From positions 1 through 44,683 of the forward strand of contig JAHDEZ010000019.1 in NCBI GenBank assembly GCA_020628425.1: 44,683 nucleotides of DNA, given 5' to 3'. The position numbers were made by a program, and so were the translations under genes. Below the pieces are notes generated by a model. It made no database searches and was not told the origin of the DNA. It was given only the letters and a program-made list of their open reading frames with translations. Shown here piece by piece: positions 32,785 to 40,282 of this stretch (position 1 is the stretch's first letter; each line of letters opens with the position of its first letter). The DNA comes from Hellea sp. (lineage in GTDB: Bacteria; Pseudomonadota; Alphaproteobacteria; Caulobacterales; Maricaulaceae).

Positions 32785-33164
32785 GAGGACTTCCGGAGGC
32801 GCGCCCGCTCCCCACAAGATGGACGTCCGACTTCGACGCAGGTCAGCCCGGGCAATTGGGGTTCAAGTTTATCAAAAATCCATTTGGCAATCTGCTCGAG
32901 TGCCGGTTGTTCGAGACCTGGCACCTCGTTAAGAACGGCATGATCGAGCGGCTTAATCGTCTCACTGATGATTTGTTCGATTTTCCACAGGTCACGGATC
33001 CAGCCTTTTTCTTCTTGGGCACTGCCTTCTATGCGAACCGTACCCTTGAAGGAATGACCATGAATTTTTTTGAACAGATCATTGGCATCCGCATGTCCAA
33101 AATAATGGGCGGCTTCGAACTGGAAATCCTTCTCGATTTCAAATGTCAGGTGTGACTTGTCCAT
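32781..33164 (-). CDS. 6-pyruvoyl-tetrahydropterin synthase/QueD-like protein without the usual Cys
   Basis: A 127-residue protein of the PTPS/QueD fold. Zinc ligands H20 (FEAAHYF), H35 and H37 (HGHSF) and the catalytic D74-H75 pair (PLDHAVLN) are present. The nucleophilic Cys expected four residues before HGH (C-x3-HGH) is F31. The pterin-binding Glu region (VKET in QueD) reads VEVGRPSCGER. QueD, PTPS-III and classical PTPS activities therefore cannot be assumed. It lies 3 bases after the antiporter gene and overlaps the SDR, in an operon ending in folB. Confidence 0.85.
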   Translation of the reverse strand: MDKSHLTFEIEKDFQFEAAHYFGHADANDLFKKIHGHSFKGTVRIEGSAQEEKGWIRDLWKIEQIISETIKPLDHAVLNEVPGLEQPALEQIAKWIFDKLEPQLPGLTCVEVGRPSCGERARLRKSS

Positions 33165-33167
33165 GGC

Positions 33168-34160
33168 TCATATCGCCATCCCGGCCAATGCGGTCCCGGT
33201 TTTAGCTTGTGCCCCTAAATATAAAGCATAGGCGATTACAAAGACGATGCCCGTGCGTTTTCCAATGTTATTGCGGCTAAGGATGAACACGGTCAGCGCT
33301 AGCATGGCGACCAGCATGACCCAGAAATCAAAGAGCTTGAAAGCCGATGGAATATCAACAGGGCCGGTTAATGCGGCAGCACCCCCGACGGCAAACAAAT
33401 TAAATACGTTTGAGCCCAAAACATTACCAATGGCAACTTCTGGATGACCACGATAGGCGGCAATAACGACGGTTGCGATTTCCGGGAGTGACGTCCCGAT
33501 GGCAACGATTGTAAGACCAATCAAAGCTTTTGACACGTTGTAATATTCGGCAATGACCGTGGCATGATCGACAATCAGGCGACCGCCGAATATCAAACCA
33601 ACAAGGCCCAAGGCCAGATAAGCAAATGATAACCATTGACGATTTGGCAGGCCGTCTTCACCGTCTTCGATTTCAGTCATTTCCGCAAGGATAGGGTCGT
33701 CAGCACCGGTTTTGGCAAGACGAAACATCCAAAGCAGGTAAACGACGATGCCGCCGAACAGGATAGCCCCTGAAATTCGCCCCATGGGATTATCAAACCA
33801 GGCCAAAACCAGGTAAATCAGCGTTGCTGCCACACAAACAAAGGCATTGCGGGCGACTCCAGGCATATTGGTTGGGATGGCAATGATCAGAGCCGGCAAA
33901 CCAAGAGCCAGTAGAATATTGGCTATGTTTGAACCGACGATATTACCAGTTGCGAGGTCACTGACACCGTCCATGACGGCTTGTACTGCAACAACCAGTT
34001 CTGGAGCTGACGTCCCGAAGGCGACAATCGTCAGGCCAACAATAAGAGCGGGAATGCCCCATTGACGCGCAAGCGCCGCGGCGCCGCGAACCATAAGGTC
34101 GCCGCCAACCACGAGAATGACGATCCCGACCAGTAAAAGGCCTACACTGAGAAATGGCAT
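33168..34160 (-). CDS. Calcium/sodium antiporter (CaCA family, YrbG-like)
   Basis: A 330-residue inner-membrane antiporter with about ten TM helices in two inverted halves. The alpha-repeats are GTSAPELVVAVQAVMDG with GNIVGSNIANILLALG, and GTSLPEIATVVIAAYRGHPE with GNVLGSNVFNLFAVGG. The conserved Glu in each GTSxPE binds the cation. An acidic loop separates the halves (LAEMTEIEDGEDG). The gene lies between the 39-residue membrane protein gene (12 bases upstream) and the pterin genes. The exact ion pair is not determinable. Confidence 0.93.
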   Translation of the reverse strand: MPFLSVGLLLVGIVILVVGGDLMVRGAAALARQWGIPALIVGLTIVAFGTSAPELVVAVQAVMDGVSDLATGNIVGSNIANILLALGLPALIIAIPTNMPGVARNAFVCVAATLIYLVLAWFDNPMGRISGAILFGGIVVYLLWMFRLAKTGADDPILAEMTEIEDGEDGLPNRQWLSFAYLALGLVGLIFGGRLIVDHATVIAEYYNVSKALIGLTIVAIGTSLPEIATVVIAAYRGHPEVAIGNVLGSNVFNLFAVGGAAALTGPVDIPSAFKLFDFWVMLVAMLALTVFILSRNNIGKRTGIVFVIAYALYLGAQAKTGTALAGMAI

Positions 34161-34172
34161 AAAAAGCTCGGT

Positions 34173-34292
34173 TTAGTCGAAGCGCTTATACTCAAGCAAA
34201 TTCAGACCGCCGAAAACAACTGCGATCAGGAGAAAACCGAAAAAAGCCGGGTTCAATCCGAGGATAGTTGTGCCTGCAAAAATGAGACTCAT
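34173..34292 (-). CDS. 39-residue single-TM membrane miniprotein
   Basis: The frame from ATG 34292 encodes MSLIFAGTTILGLNPAFFGF then LLIAVVFGGLNLLEYKRFD. It is one hydrophobic stretch of about 25-30 residues with a charged C-terminal tail, Glu-Tyr-Lys-Arg-Phe-Asp. GGAG lies about 7 bases before the ATG. It ends 12 bases before the antiporter ATG on the same strand, so co-translation is likely. I know no family for it. A regulatory or assembly subunit of the antiporter is a reasonable hypothesis only. Confidence 0.6.
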   Translation of the reverse strand: MSLIFAGTTILGLNPAFFGFLLIAVVFGGLNLLEYKRFD

Positions 34293-34397
34293 GAAAAGCT
34301 CCAATTAAAATTCGGCCCCCTATAACTTGGTTTGTGATAAAGGCCAAGTCTTGTTACACTCGCGCGACAATTTTGTTTCAATAAAAATGAGAGCGAT

Positions 34398-34766
34398 ATG
34401 GCAAAGATTTTGGGATTGGGCGGTGTTTTTTTTAAGTGTACAGACGTAGAAGCTTATCGGAACTGGTGGGCAGAGCATATGGGTGTCGATGTCAAAGACT
34501 GGGGAGCCTTTCAATGGGATTCTGATGGCGCCGCTTTTACCATGATGTCTCCGTTTAAGGGCGATTCCGATTATCTGGATCCGTCCAAGGAACGTTTCAT
34601 GATTAATCTACGGGTTGATGATGTGCGAACCCTCATAGCCAAAGCAAAAAATGGCGGGGCAACTGTCATTGGTGAGGTCGAGGACACGGAATTCGGCATT
34701 TTTGGCTGGTTTATTGACCCGGAAGGGATAAAGATAGAATTATGGCAGGAAGCTGCAGGATCTTAA
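34398..34766 (+). CDS. VOC/glyoxalase superfamily protein
   Basis: A 122-residue single-module VOC protein. GLGGVFFKCTDVEAYRNWWA opens the module, with GVDVKDWGAFQWD following. It also has MINLRVDDVRTLIAKAKNGG and, at the C-terminus, GWFIDPEGIKIELWQ. Its His/Glu metal ligands are partly missing (no His in the first strand), so a binding or non-standard role is possible. The start ATG has GAGAGCGAT. Kbp follows after 28 bases. Confidence 0.85.
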   Translation: MAKILGLGGVFFKCTDVEAYRNWWAEHMGVDVKDWGAFQWDSDGAAFTMMSPFKGDSDYLDPSKERFMINLRVDDVRTLIAKAKNGGATVIGEVEDTEFGIFGWFIDPEGIKIELWQEAAGS

Positions 34767-34794
34767 TTTCAAGAAATAATGTAAGGGAGTAATT

Positions 34795-35253
34795 ATGTTT
34801 GGATCTGTATCATTTGGAAAAATGGCCGGACGTCAAATCGGTAAAATCTTCGGTATCGAAGGTAAGGAGAAACTGGAAAAGGAAGTCAAAGACCAGGGTC
34901 TTTCCGGTGACGGTATGGAGATCGACGTGGATGATGACGGGAATGTTTCCGTATCCGGCGAAGCCGCGACGCAGGAAGAAAAAGAAAAAGTCATGCTCGC
35001 AATCGGCAATATCTTTGGGATCGGTAAGGTCGAGGACAAAGCCAGCGCCAAAGACGGTGGCAAGGAGTCCCAGTTCCACGAAGTTGTCTCTGGCGACACA
35101 CTCTGGAAAATCGCCAAGAAATATTACGGTAAGGGGTCTCGCTATCCTGAGATTTTTGAAGCCAATCGTCCAATGCTGAGCCACCCTGACAAAATCTATG
35201 TTGGGCAGGTCTTGCGTATTCCGTCTGATAATACAGACGACAAAGTCGCTTAA
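34795..35253 (+). CDS. kbp: BON-LysM protein, Kbp/YgaU-like
   Basis: A 152-residue protein with the two-domain design of E. coli Kbp (YgaU). The N-terminal amphipathic part leads to a BON domain (about 45-82, DDDGNVSVSGEAATQEEKEK then VMLAIGNIFG). The C-terminal LysM domain (about 98-148) includes VVSGDTLWKIAKKYYGKGSR and KIYVGQVLRIP. Kbp is a cytoplasmic potassium-binding protein; without a signal peptide here, the same location is expected. Start ATG has AAGGGAG. A terminator follows directly. Confidence 0.9.
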   Translation: MFGSVSFGKMAGRQIGKIFGIEGKEKLEKEVKDQGLSGDGMEIDVDDDGNVSVSGEAATQEEKEKVMLAIGNIFGIGKVEDKASAKDGGKESQFHEVVSGDTLWKIAKKYYGKGSRYPEIFEANRPMLSHPDKIYVGQVLRIPSDNTDDKVA

Positions 35254-35262
35254 TGTTTCTAG

Positions 35263-35285
35263 CCGCCCAATTGGGCGGTTTTTTT
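35263..35285 (+). terminator. Terminator after kbp, abutting the next start codon
   Basis: CCGCCC (35263-35268), loop AATT, GGGCGG (35273-35278), then seven T (35279-35285). The next base begins the ATG of the L,D-transpeptidase gene, leaving no separate ribosome-binding site. Confidence 0.9.
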
Positions 35286-36017
35286 ATGCGGATACTCATA
35301 TCATATCTTATGTGTTGGAGTTTGTTGAGCGTATCGGCCTGTGCTCAGGAAACATCTTCGCGGGCTACCAAAGCGATTGCCAATAAGACGCCATTGGTTG
35401 AAGCAGAGCTGACGTCTCATTCTGCTGAACTGGGTGCACCCGTTTTTATACGGGTTGTAAAAACAAAAGATGGGAGTCTTTCGGATGGATATCTAGAGCT
35501 TTTTTTACGCGGCGCGGGGGATGAATTTGAGTTATATAAGTCCTGGCCTATTTGTAACTATTCGGGCCAGTTGGGTCCAAAACTCAAGGAAGGTGATCAG
35601 CAATCTCCCGAGGGATTTTACTTTGTAAAGCCGTCACAAATGAACCCTCACTCCAGCTATCATTTGAGTTTTAATCTGGGTTACCCCAATGCTTATGACC
35701 GGGCGCATGGCCGGACTGGGAGCTATTTAATGGTGCACGGAAACTGCGTGTCAATTGGATGTTATGCTATGACCGACGATGTCATCGAAGAGATTTACAC
35801 CATAATGTCAAAAGCGTTTGAGCAGGGGCAACCCTATATACGAGTACATGCTTTTCCGTTTCCCATGACAGAAGCGAATATGACGACCTATGCGGCCGAT
35901 CCCAATATTGAATATTGGAAGAACCTCAAAGAGGGTTGGGACTGGTTTGAAAATCGTCGCCAGCCACCAAATGTGACGGTTCGTGAAAAACGCTATGCTT
36001 TCTCCACTGCGGAGTAG
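35286..36017 (+). CDS. YafK-type L,D-transpeptidase lipoprotein
   Basis: A 243-residue protein from ATG 35286. A signal peptide ends at VSAC (Cys19), so a lipoprotein is likely. The catalytic domain contains RGAGDEFELYKSWPICNYSG, SPEGFYFVKPSQMNPHSSYH, LSFNLGYPNAYDRAHGRTGS and the active site MVHGNCVSIGCYAMTD with the nucleophilic Cys in SIGC. This is the YafK/DpaA branch of L,D-transpeptidases, which form or remove lipoprotein-peptidoglycan bonds. The start is unusual: it lies against a terminator. Confidence 0.88.
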   Translation: MRILISYLMCWSLLSVSACAQETSSRATKAIANKTPLVEAELTSHSAELGAPVFIRVVKTKDGSLSDGYLELFLRGAGDEFELYKSWPICNYSGQLGPKLKEGDQQSPEGFYFVKPSQMNPHSSYHLSFNLGYPNAYDRAHGRTGSYLMVHGNCVSIGCYAMTDDVIEEIYTIMSKAFEQGQPYIRVHAFPFPMTEANMTTYAADPNIEYWKNLKEGWDWFENRRQPPNVTVREKRYAFSTAE

Positions 36018-36029
36018 TCATAGTCTGTT

Positions 36030-37100
36030 CTAAGAACCACAATCGCCCTCCATGGCGGCGATCCAATCGGCTATCAGCGCAACGCCTTCGTCATGAGACA
36101 GGGAACGTCCCACTTCCGGCATCATGACCGCGGGATTTGTGGAAGCTAATCTATAGATAAAAATTGAGTCGTCGGGCTTTCCGGGCACGATACCGTGTTT
36201 GCGGTTACCGGTCCCTGTACCCGCCGCAATAGGTGGCTTACAGAACCCCAGATTTGGGCCAAAGGCTGTTTTTAACTCCAGATGAAGACCGGACGTGTCC
36301 GCTGGTCCAACTTCGTTATGACAATGAGAGCAATTAATATCCAGATAGGCTCTGGCCCGCTCATTCAGATTTAATGTGTTGTCCGTATAGGAAACATTTG
36401 TTGCATAGCTGTCTGGGAGCTCGGATATTTTAAACCCGTCCAATGCTTTGAGGTGTCGGAGCTTGGGGCCAATGGGCACAACAGCGCGCGTTGTGTTATT
36501 CGTGGCATGACATCCGGCGCATTGATTGGTATCCGGCGTGAGATAAGCAAATTCATTTTGGCCGTCGCCGTCGACCAGGCTTAGCCTGCGCACTGTGCCG
36601 GTGCGTTCCAGTGTTGCTTCAGTTTGCGCGTCATTCCAAACATAGGGCAGAGCATGCCAGCCATCATCCCGATGAACCAAAAGCCGGGTTTCAATAATAT
36701 GATGCTCGGTTTTGGATAGGCCGCCACCCGTCCATTCGGACTGCTCCGACTTTATAACCTCATTCTCAGAGCCGCCGCGCGGATAATAGAAGGTTTTGGA
36801 AATGATAGTTCCAACCGGAAAGGCCACGACGTCGCCGTCTGTGCCTATGGATGCGGCGGTACCTTCGGGCAGATGTATGGTGCGTAATTTATGGGCGTAA
36901 TCAGAAAATAATGCAGAATTCAGTTCATAAACGAAACTGTCATTCACGGGTGATATGGCGCTGGCTGAAATGTCCAATATACCCCATTCAGACAATGTCT
37001 TGGGGTTATCTGTCACGTGAAAAACCGGGCCGATCGGCGCCTGGGTCTGACTGCCACAGGCGCCCAGGATGAGCGCGGCTATCAAACCCAATCGTTTCAT
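36030..37100 (-). CDS. Diheme c-type cytochrome lipoprotein (SO2930/HNE_0200 type)
   Basis: A 356-residue lipoprotein (LGAC, Cys15) with heme motifs CAGCH (194-198) and CSHCH (257-261). A probable axial Met is in VMMPEVGR (326-327). DGDGQNEFAYLTPDTNQCAG and YLDINCSHCHNEVGPADTSG match the family known as SO2930/HNE_0200. In published protein-family descriptions this family occurs regularly beside a beta-helix protein, as here; ATG 37100 overlaps that gene's stop (TAATG). An electron-transfer or redox-enzyme role is likely, substrate unknown. Confidence 0.87.
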   Translation of the reverse strand: MKRLGLIAALILGACGSQTQAPIGPVFHVTDNPKTLSEWGILDISASAISPVNDSFVYELNSALFSDYAHKLRTIHLPEGTAASIGTDGDVVAFPVGTIISKTFYYPRGGSENEVIKSEQSEWTGGGLSKTEHHIIETRLLVHRDDGWHALPYVWNDAQTEATLERTGTVRRLSLVDGDGQNEFAYLTPDTNQCAGCHATNNTTRAVVPIGPKLRHLKALDGFKISELPDSYATNVSYTDNTLNLNERARAYLDINCSHCHNEVGPADTSGLHLELKTAFGPNLGFCKPPIAAGTGTGNRKHGIVPGKPDDSIFIYRLASTNPAVMMPEVGRSLSHDEGVALIADWIAAMEGDCGS

Positions 37101-38314
37101 TACAGATTAACGGCCTTCAGCTTGGGATGGGTGCAGTCCATCTCCTCGGCGCTTATCATGACCGGTTTGGCAAACATATTTGGCCCGTCTGCATTGAGCA
37201 TTTGAACATCACCGTTTTGAACACAGATACGGTTTTCGCTGGCGATCATACCATCAGAGAGCTTTTCCGGGTTCGCAAATCCGTCCCACAAAATATCGGG
37301 TAGGATCCCGTCCTCGCCGACCGTCATCATTTTTAACAGCCCAAGTTCTGGTGTATCAGGATTATCGCCGCCGCCGGAAAGTTCATTGTCATAAATGAAA
37401 ATGCCCTCGGGGAAGGGGTCGAAGCCAGCGGCTGAACTGCCGTCATTATAGCCTGTGGAGTAAACACTGGAGATAATGATATTGGCGGTTTTGTTGTCCC
37501 GGATTTCATTGTCAAAAATCTCAACCTTATCATTTGAGTTTACGACAATACCAGAACCAGCAGGCACGCTGGCGACAGGTGTACCCGCATGTCCGAAATT
37601 CTCTGTATTGTTTTCATAGACCTTGTTGTCATAGACTCGCGTGCTGTGCCCGTCCTGTGGAAGGTTCGGCATGTTAAAGACCAGAATGCCGCCCGTATTA
37701 TTGGTTGCCACATTGTCATAAACATCCGCATAGAAAGAGTTCTCAACCTCAATGCCAGCGACGTTAAATTCAGCGCGATTATTGCGGACAATAATATTGC
37801 GGGACTGACCCACATAAATGCCCGCATCAGAAGCGCCGATAGCGACCGAGTCTTCGATCAACACATTCTCACACTGGACCGGGTAAATGCCATAGGCCCC
37901 GTTTTCCGTTTTATATCCGTCAGTCCATTCAGTACGGACGGCCCGAATAGTCACGTTCTTACACTCATTGACTTTGAGCGCGTCGCCAATGCTGTCTTCG
38001 AGCGCAATATTCTCGATGGTAAAACCGTCGGCGTTGACCAGTAGTCCTTCGGCGCCCGCAATCTGACCTTTAAAGCTCAATATGGACTTATCCATACCGG
38101 CGCCGCGAATGGTGACATCATTGACACGAAGAGACAGCCCTTTTTCAAAGGTGAACGTCCCGGCGGGGACGTCGATGACATCGCCGGGCTTGGCATCAAG
38201 CAGCATTTCTTGAAAGCTGGCTGCGAAGTCTTCGGTTGATACGGTTTCGGCCTCATTGGAGCCGCAGCTCGCTAGAACGACGGCGCTTGCCCCTGCCAGA
38301 ATTAAGTGTCTCAT
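37100..38314 (-). CDS. Parallel beta-helix lipoprotein paired with the diheme cytochrome
   Basis: A 404-residue lipoprotein (LASC, Cys17). The N-terminal ASFQEMLLDAKPGDVIDVPA then GTFTFEKGLSLRVNDVTIRG is typical of the TIGR03805-type beta-helix family. About ten right-handed beta-helix coils follow (VTIRAVRTEWTDG, VLIEDSVAIGASDAGIYVG, IIVRNNRAEFNVAGIEVEN, VYDNVATNNTGGILVFN). Such folds usually bind or cleave carbohydrate. No catalytic residues can be assigned. It carries GGGGAG six bases before ATG 38314 and is coupled to the cytochrome gene. Confidence 0.88.
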   Translation of the reverse strand: MRHLILAGASAVVLASCGSNEAETVSTEDFAASFQEMLLDAKPGDVIDVPAGTFTFEKGLSLRVNDVTIRGAGMDKSILSFKGQIAGAEGLLVNADGFTIENIALEDSIGDALKVNECKNVTIRAVRTEWTDGYKTENGAYGIYPVQCENVLIEDSVAIGASDAGIYVGQSRNIIVRNNRAEFNVAGIEVENSFYADVYDNVATNNTGGILVFNMPNLPQDGHSTRVYDNKVYENNTENFGHAGTPVASVPAGSGIVVNSNDKVEIFDNEIRDNKTANIIISSVYSTGYNDGSSAAGFDPFPEGIFIYDNELSGGGDNPDTPELGLLKMMTVGEDGILPDILWDGFANPEKLSDGMIASENRICVQNGDVQMLNADGPNMFAKPVMISAEEMDCTHPKLKAVNL

Positions 38315-38416
38315 ATCATACTCCCCTTTGATTTGGCGAAGTCATAGCGCTTGCAGCACAGGGACACAAGTTATCAACGTGTATGGGGGGTATTGATTTT
38401 TGTTGTCGTAAATAGA

Positions 38417-38538
38417 CAGATGCGGCGCCATCACCGAGAGAGGGAAGCGATGGTTTGCCGCATCTGCTGCGTGTTCTGCGGGCCTGGAGTAGTAGGCCTC
38501 CCTGGGGGGATAGGGACGTCACAGAGGGGACGCACGCA
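38417..38538. ncRNA. Unassigned region able to form several helices
   Basis: The 313-base gap 38315-38627 holds no credible gene but a foldable core. Helix P1: CAGATGCGGC (38417-38426) pairs perfectly with GCCGCATCTG (38457-38466), extended by CCATC/GATGG inside. Helix P2: TGCGTG (38468-38473) with CACGCA (38533-38538) encloses P3 GGCCT/AGGCC (38481-38498) and P4 CCCT/AGGG (38500-38515). Local G+C is higher than the flanks. On the minus strand it is the leader of the beta-helix/cytochrome operon; on the plus strand it would be a free small RNA. It matches no riboswitch or housekeeping RNA I know. A second hairpin lies at 38600-38624. Confidence 0.45.
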
Positions 38539-38627
38539 AGGTCTTATTAGGAGATCCGCTTTGAATTTTCTCTGAATGTGATTTTCAGAAATCGTTCATT
38601 TTCATGACAAATGAGTCATGGAAATTA

Positions 38628-39098
38628 CTATTTCAGAGGCGGCATAACCGGCTGAACATCTTCGGGTCTGATACCTTGCAGGTCGACCGGGTCGACCTCT
38701 TCATTCCAGCGATATATACTCAAAACGGTACAGTTTTCACTGACACCGGAACTTTCTGCGACAATGATGTTATCTTGTGCGGCCAGACAGCTTTTCCCGG
38801 TTTCCATGGCTACAGAATTGGCAATATCAAGCGGGGAACAGCCGGGCGCCACGTCCAGAATAAATTCGTCCCCCAGACCACTTTTGACAATCACCGTGTC
38901 CTGCCCAAACAGTCTGAACGCGCCAATTTGTCCGGCAAAACAGATATTACTAACGGATTCACCAAGGCGCATATCCCGCTTATATTTAGCGACGCCGGCC
39001 TGTGGAGTATCCGAGGGCGCAGCGGTGGTCATACAGCCTGCCAGAGCCAGGCTTAAAAGCGGGATAAGTGATAATCTGTATCGGCGTTTAGAAAGCAT
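38628..39098 (-). CDS. DUF6491-like small lipoprotein
   Basis: A 156-residue lipoprotein (signal ending LAGC, Cys22). Three to four Cys are spaced as in DUF6491: ICFAGQIGAFRLFGQDTVIV, FILDVAPGCSPLDIAN, GKSCLAAQDNIIV, and ENCTVLSIYRW near the end. The alternating strand pattern suggests a small beta domain with two disulfides. Its function is unknown. It is 44 bases downstream of the YbaY-like gene on the same strand, so the two may be co-transcribed. Confidence 0.75.
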   Translation of the reverse strand: MLSKRRYRLSLIPLLSLALAGCMTTAAPSDTPQAGVAKYKRDMRLGESVSNICFAGQIGAFRLFGQDTVIVKSGLGDEFILDVAPGCSPLDIANSVAMETGKSCLAAQDNIIVAESSGVSENCTVLSIYRWNEEVDPVDLQGIRPEDVQPVMPPLK

Positions 39099-39142
39099 AA
39101 AGTCCGATTAACACAGGATTTCCGTGGTAAAAAGGCCGGATA

Positions 39143-39997
39143 TCAGGGCTGATAGCTGCGTTGCAGATTGATTTTATAGTCTTTTTCTTTGCCGCGAAAT
39201 GGCACGCCGCGATAGTCTTCGTAAAGTCGGCGTCCGGCCCAGTCTGTGATTGTCGCGCGTAAAACCACCTCTTTGCCCGATGTAGGCGTGAAATCTGGAT
39301 ATTCCATCTTGAACTTGAATGGGGATTTTTCTTTGTCCAGATCAATGAAAGTCTGGCTGATAATGGTTTCAGGAGCGCTGCCACCGCTAGCCAGACCCGT
39401 GCGGTCCAGCTCGACCAGTTCAACAGTCATGGATGCGCCTCGTGTCAGCTCCGGGGCATCACTGGGCAGATAGGCCTTACCTTCCAGTTTCAGTGTTTTC
39501 ACGGGCGTATTAGATGGTGGGGTCTGGCCCTGTGCGCCCGGTTCGATAAAATCCAGTTCAACCGTCCCGCGGCCCCGGTAAAACTCTTCTTGTCGGGTGA
39601 TCAAAATCTCTTGATTGTTAGCATCCAAAATAGCGCCGTTAATGACCGCAAAGTCCAGGTCGCGGGTCACGGCATCAGGCACCATAACCGCCATACCGAA
39701 ATCTTTGGGCATGCCGGACAGTAATATGCGGGACTGGCCCATCAGCTCAGGTTGGCTCATGCCGGGCTGAACGGGTTTATAGGCATTAATGACCAGGCTG
39801 TAGCCCCGCAGATCCCGCAAAGTATTAATGCTGACATTCACAGGGATTGTCTCGACCACGTGATAGCCTTGGGATGGATGCCCGTTTTTGTCCACGATAA
39901 TAATATCGTTCAAAATATCATCAATGGGTCCTAGCTGTGCCTGTGCGGGAACGGCAAAGAACAGGGCAGCGGTCATCATTAAAAGAGCTTTGCGCAT
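39143..39997 (-). CDS. Secreted YbaY-domain protein
   Basis: A 284-residue exported protein from ATG 39997 (GGAGG five bases upstream). A signal peptide (LLMMTAALFFAVPAQA) is cleaved at AQA. The C-terminal domain (about 165-270) is YbaY/YscW-like: KLEGKAYLPSDAPELTRGAS, MTVELVELDRTG, PFKFKMEYPDFTP and LRATITDWAGRRLYEDY. The N-terminal half (about 45-150) has a similar rhythm (VVETIPVNVSINTLRDLRGY), so a divergent duplicate is possible. Periplasmic binding or structural protein, no known substrate. Confidence 0.75.
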   Translation of the reverse strand: MRKALLMMTAALFFAVPAQAQLGPIDDILNDIIIVDKNGHPSQGYHVVETIPVNVSINTLRDLRGYSLVINAYKPVQPGMSQPELMGQSRILLSGMPKDFGMAVMVPDAVTRDLDFAVINGAILDANNQEILITRQEEFYRGRGTVELDFIEPGAQGQTPPSNTPVKTLKLEGKAYLPSDAPELTRGASMTVELVELDRTGLASGGSAPETIISQTFIDLDKEKSPFKFKMEYPDFTPTSGKEVVLRATITDWAGRRLYEDYRGVPFRGKEKDYKINLQRSYQP

Positions 39998-40143
39998 AAA
40001 GGCCTCCATCTTTCGATGGACGTCTTATAACAGATAACCGCAACAGAGGCTGAATGGTTTTTTCATCTAAAATTCATCTACATTACAGGGTTTTAGTAGC
40101 CAGGTGCATTTCATCAGGGATGAGCTGTGTTGTGTTTTATATT

Positions 40144-40169
40144 CCGTCATCCTGAGTTTATCTCAGGAT
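40144..40169. repeat. GTCATCC-type interspersed palindrome
   Basis: ATCCTGAG (40149-40156), TTTAT, CTCAGGAT (40162-40169), preceded by CCGTC. This resembles the short GTCATCC...GGATxxA palindromes dispersed through alphaproteobacterial genomes. A partial inverted copy lies at 40664-40677. The rest of the 273-base gap before the next gene shows no other feature I recognise. Confidence 0.6.
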
Positions 40170-40282
40170 CAATGGGGCTTTTGCTTTGTCCTGTGCGCTG
40201 TAACCAAACCAGAGCAGTATTTGGTGGCTTCACCCGCTAAGAAATAGTACCTTGATTTGAAATCAGTCAGGGGAAATTTGCC

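Noticed and set aside
38316..38522. Minus-strand frame of 68 codons in the gap before the beta-helix gene
   Set aside because: It coincides with the base-paired core, has no good ribosome-binding site, and its peptide is Arg/Ser/Pro-rich without pattern; the structure explains the region better.
38417..38538. Identification of the structured region as 6S RNA, SRP RNA, tmRNA, RNase P RNA or a c-di-GMP-I riboswitch
   Set aside because: The conserved cores I know for these RNAs (SRP GGTCAGG...GGAAGG, RNase P GAGGAAAGTCC, the tmRNA tag frame, the long 6S rod, the GEMM core) are not present.
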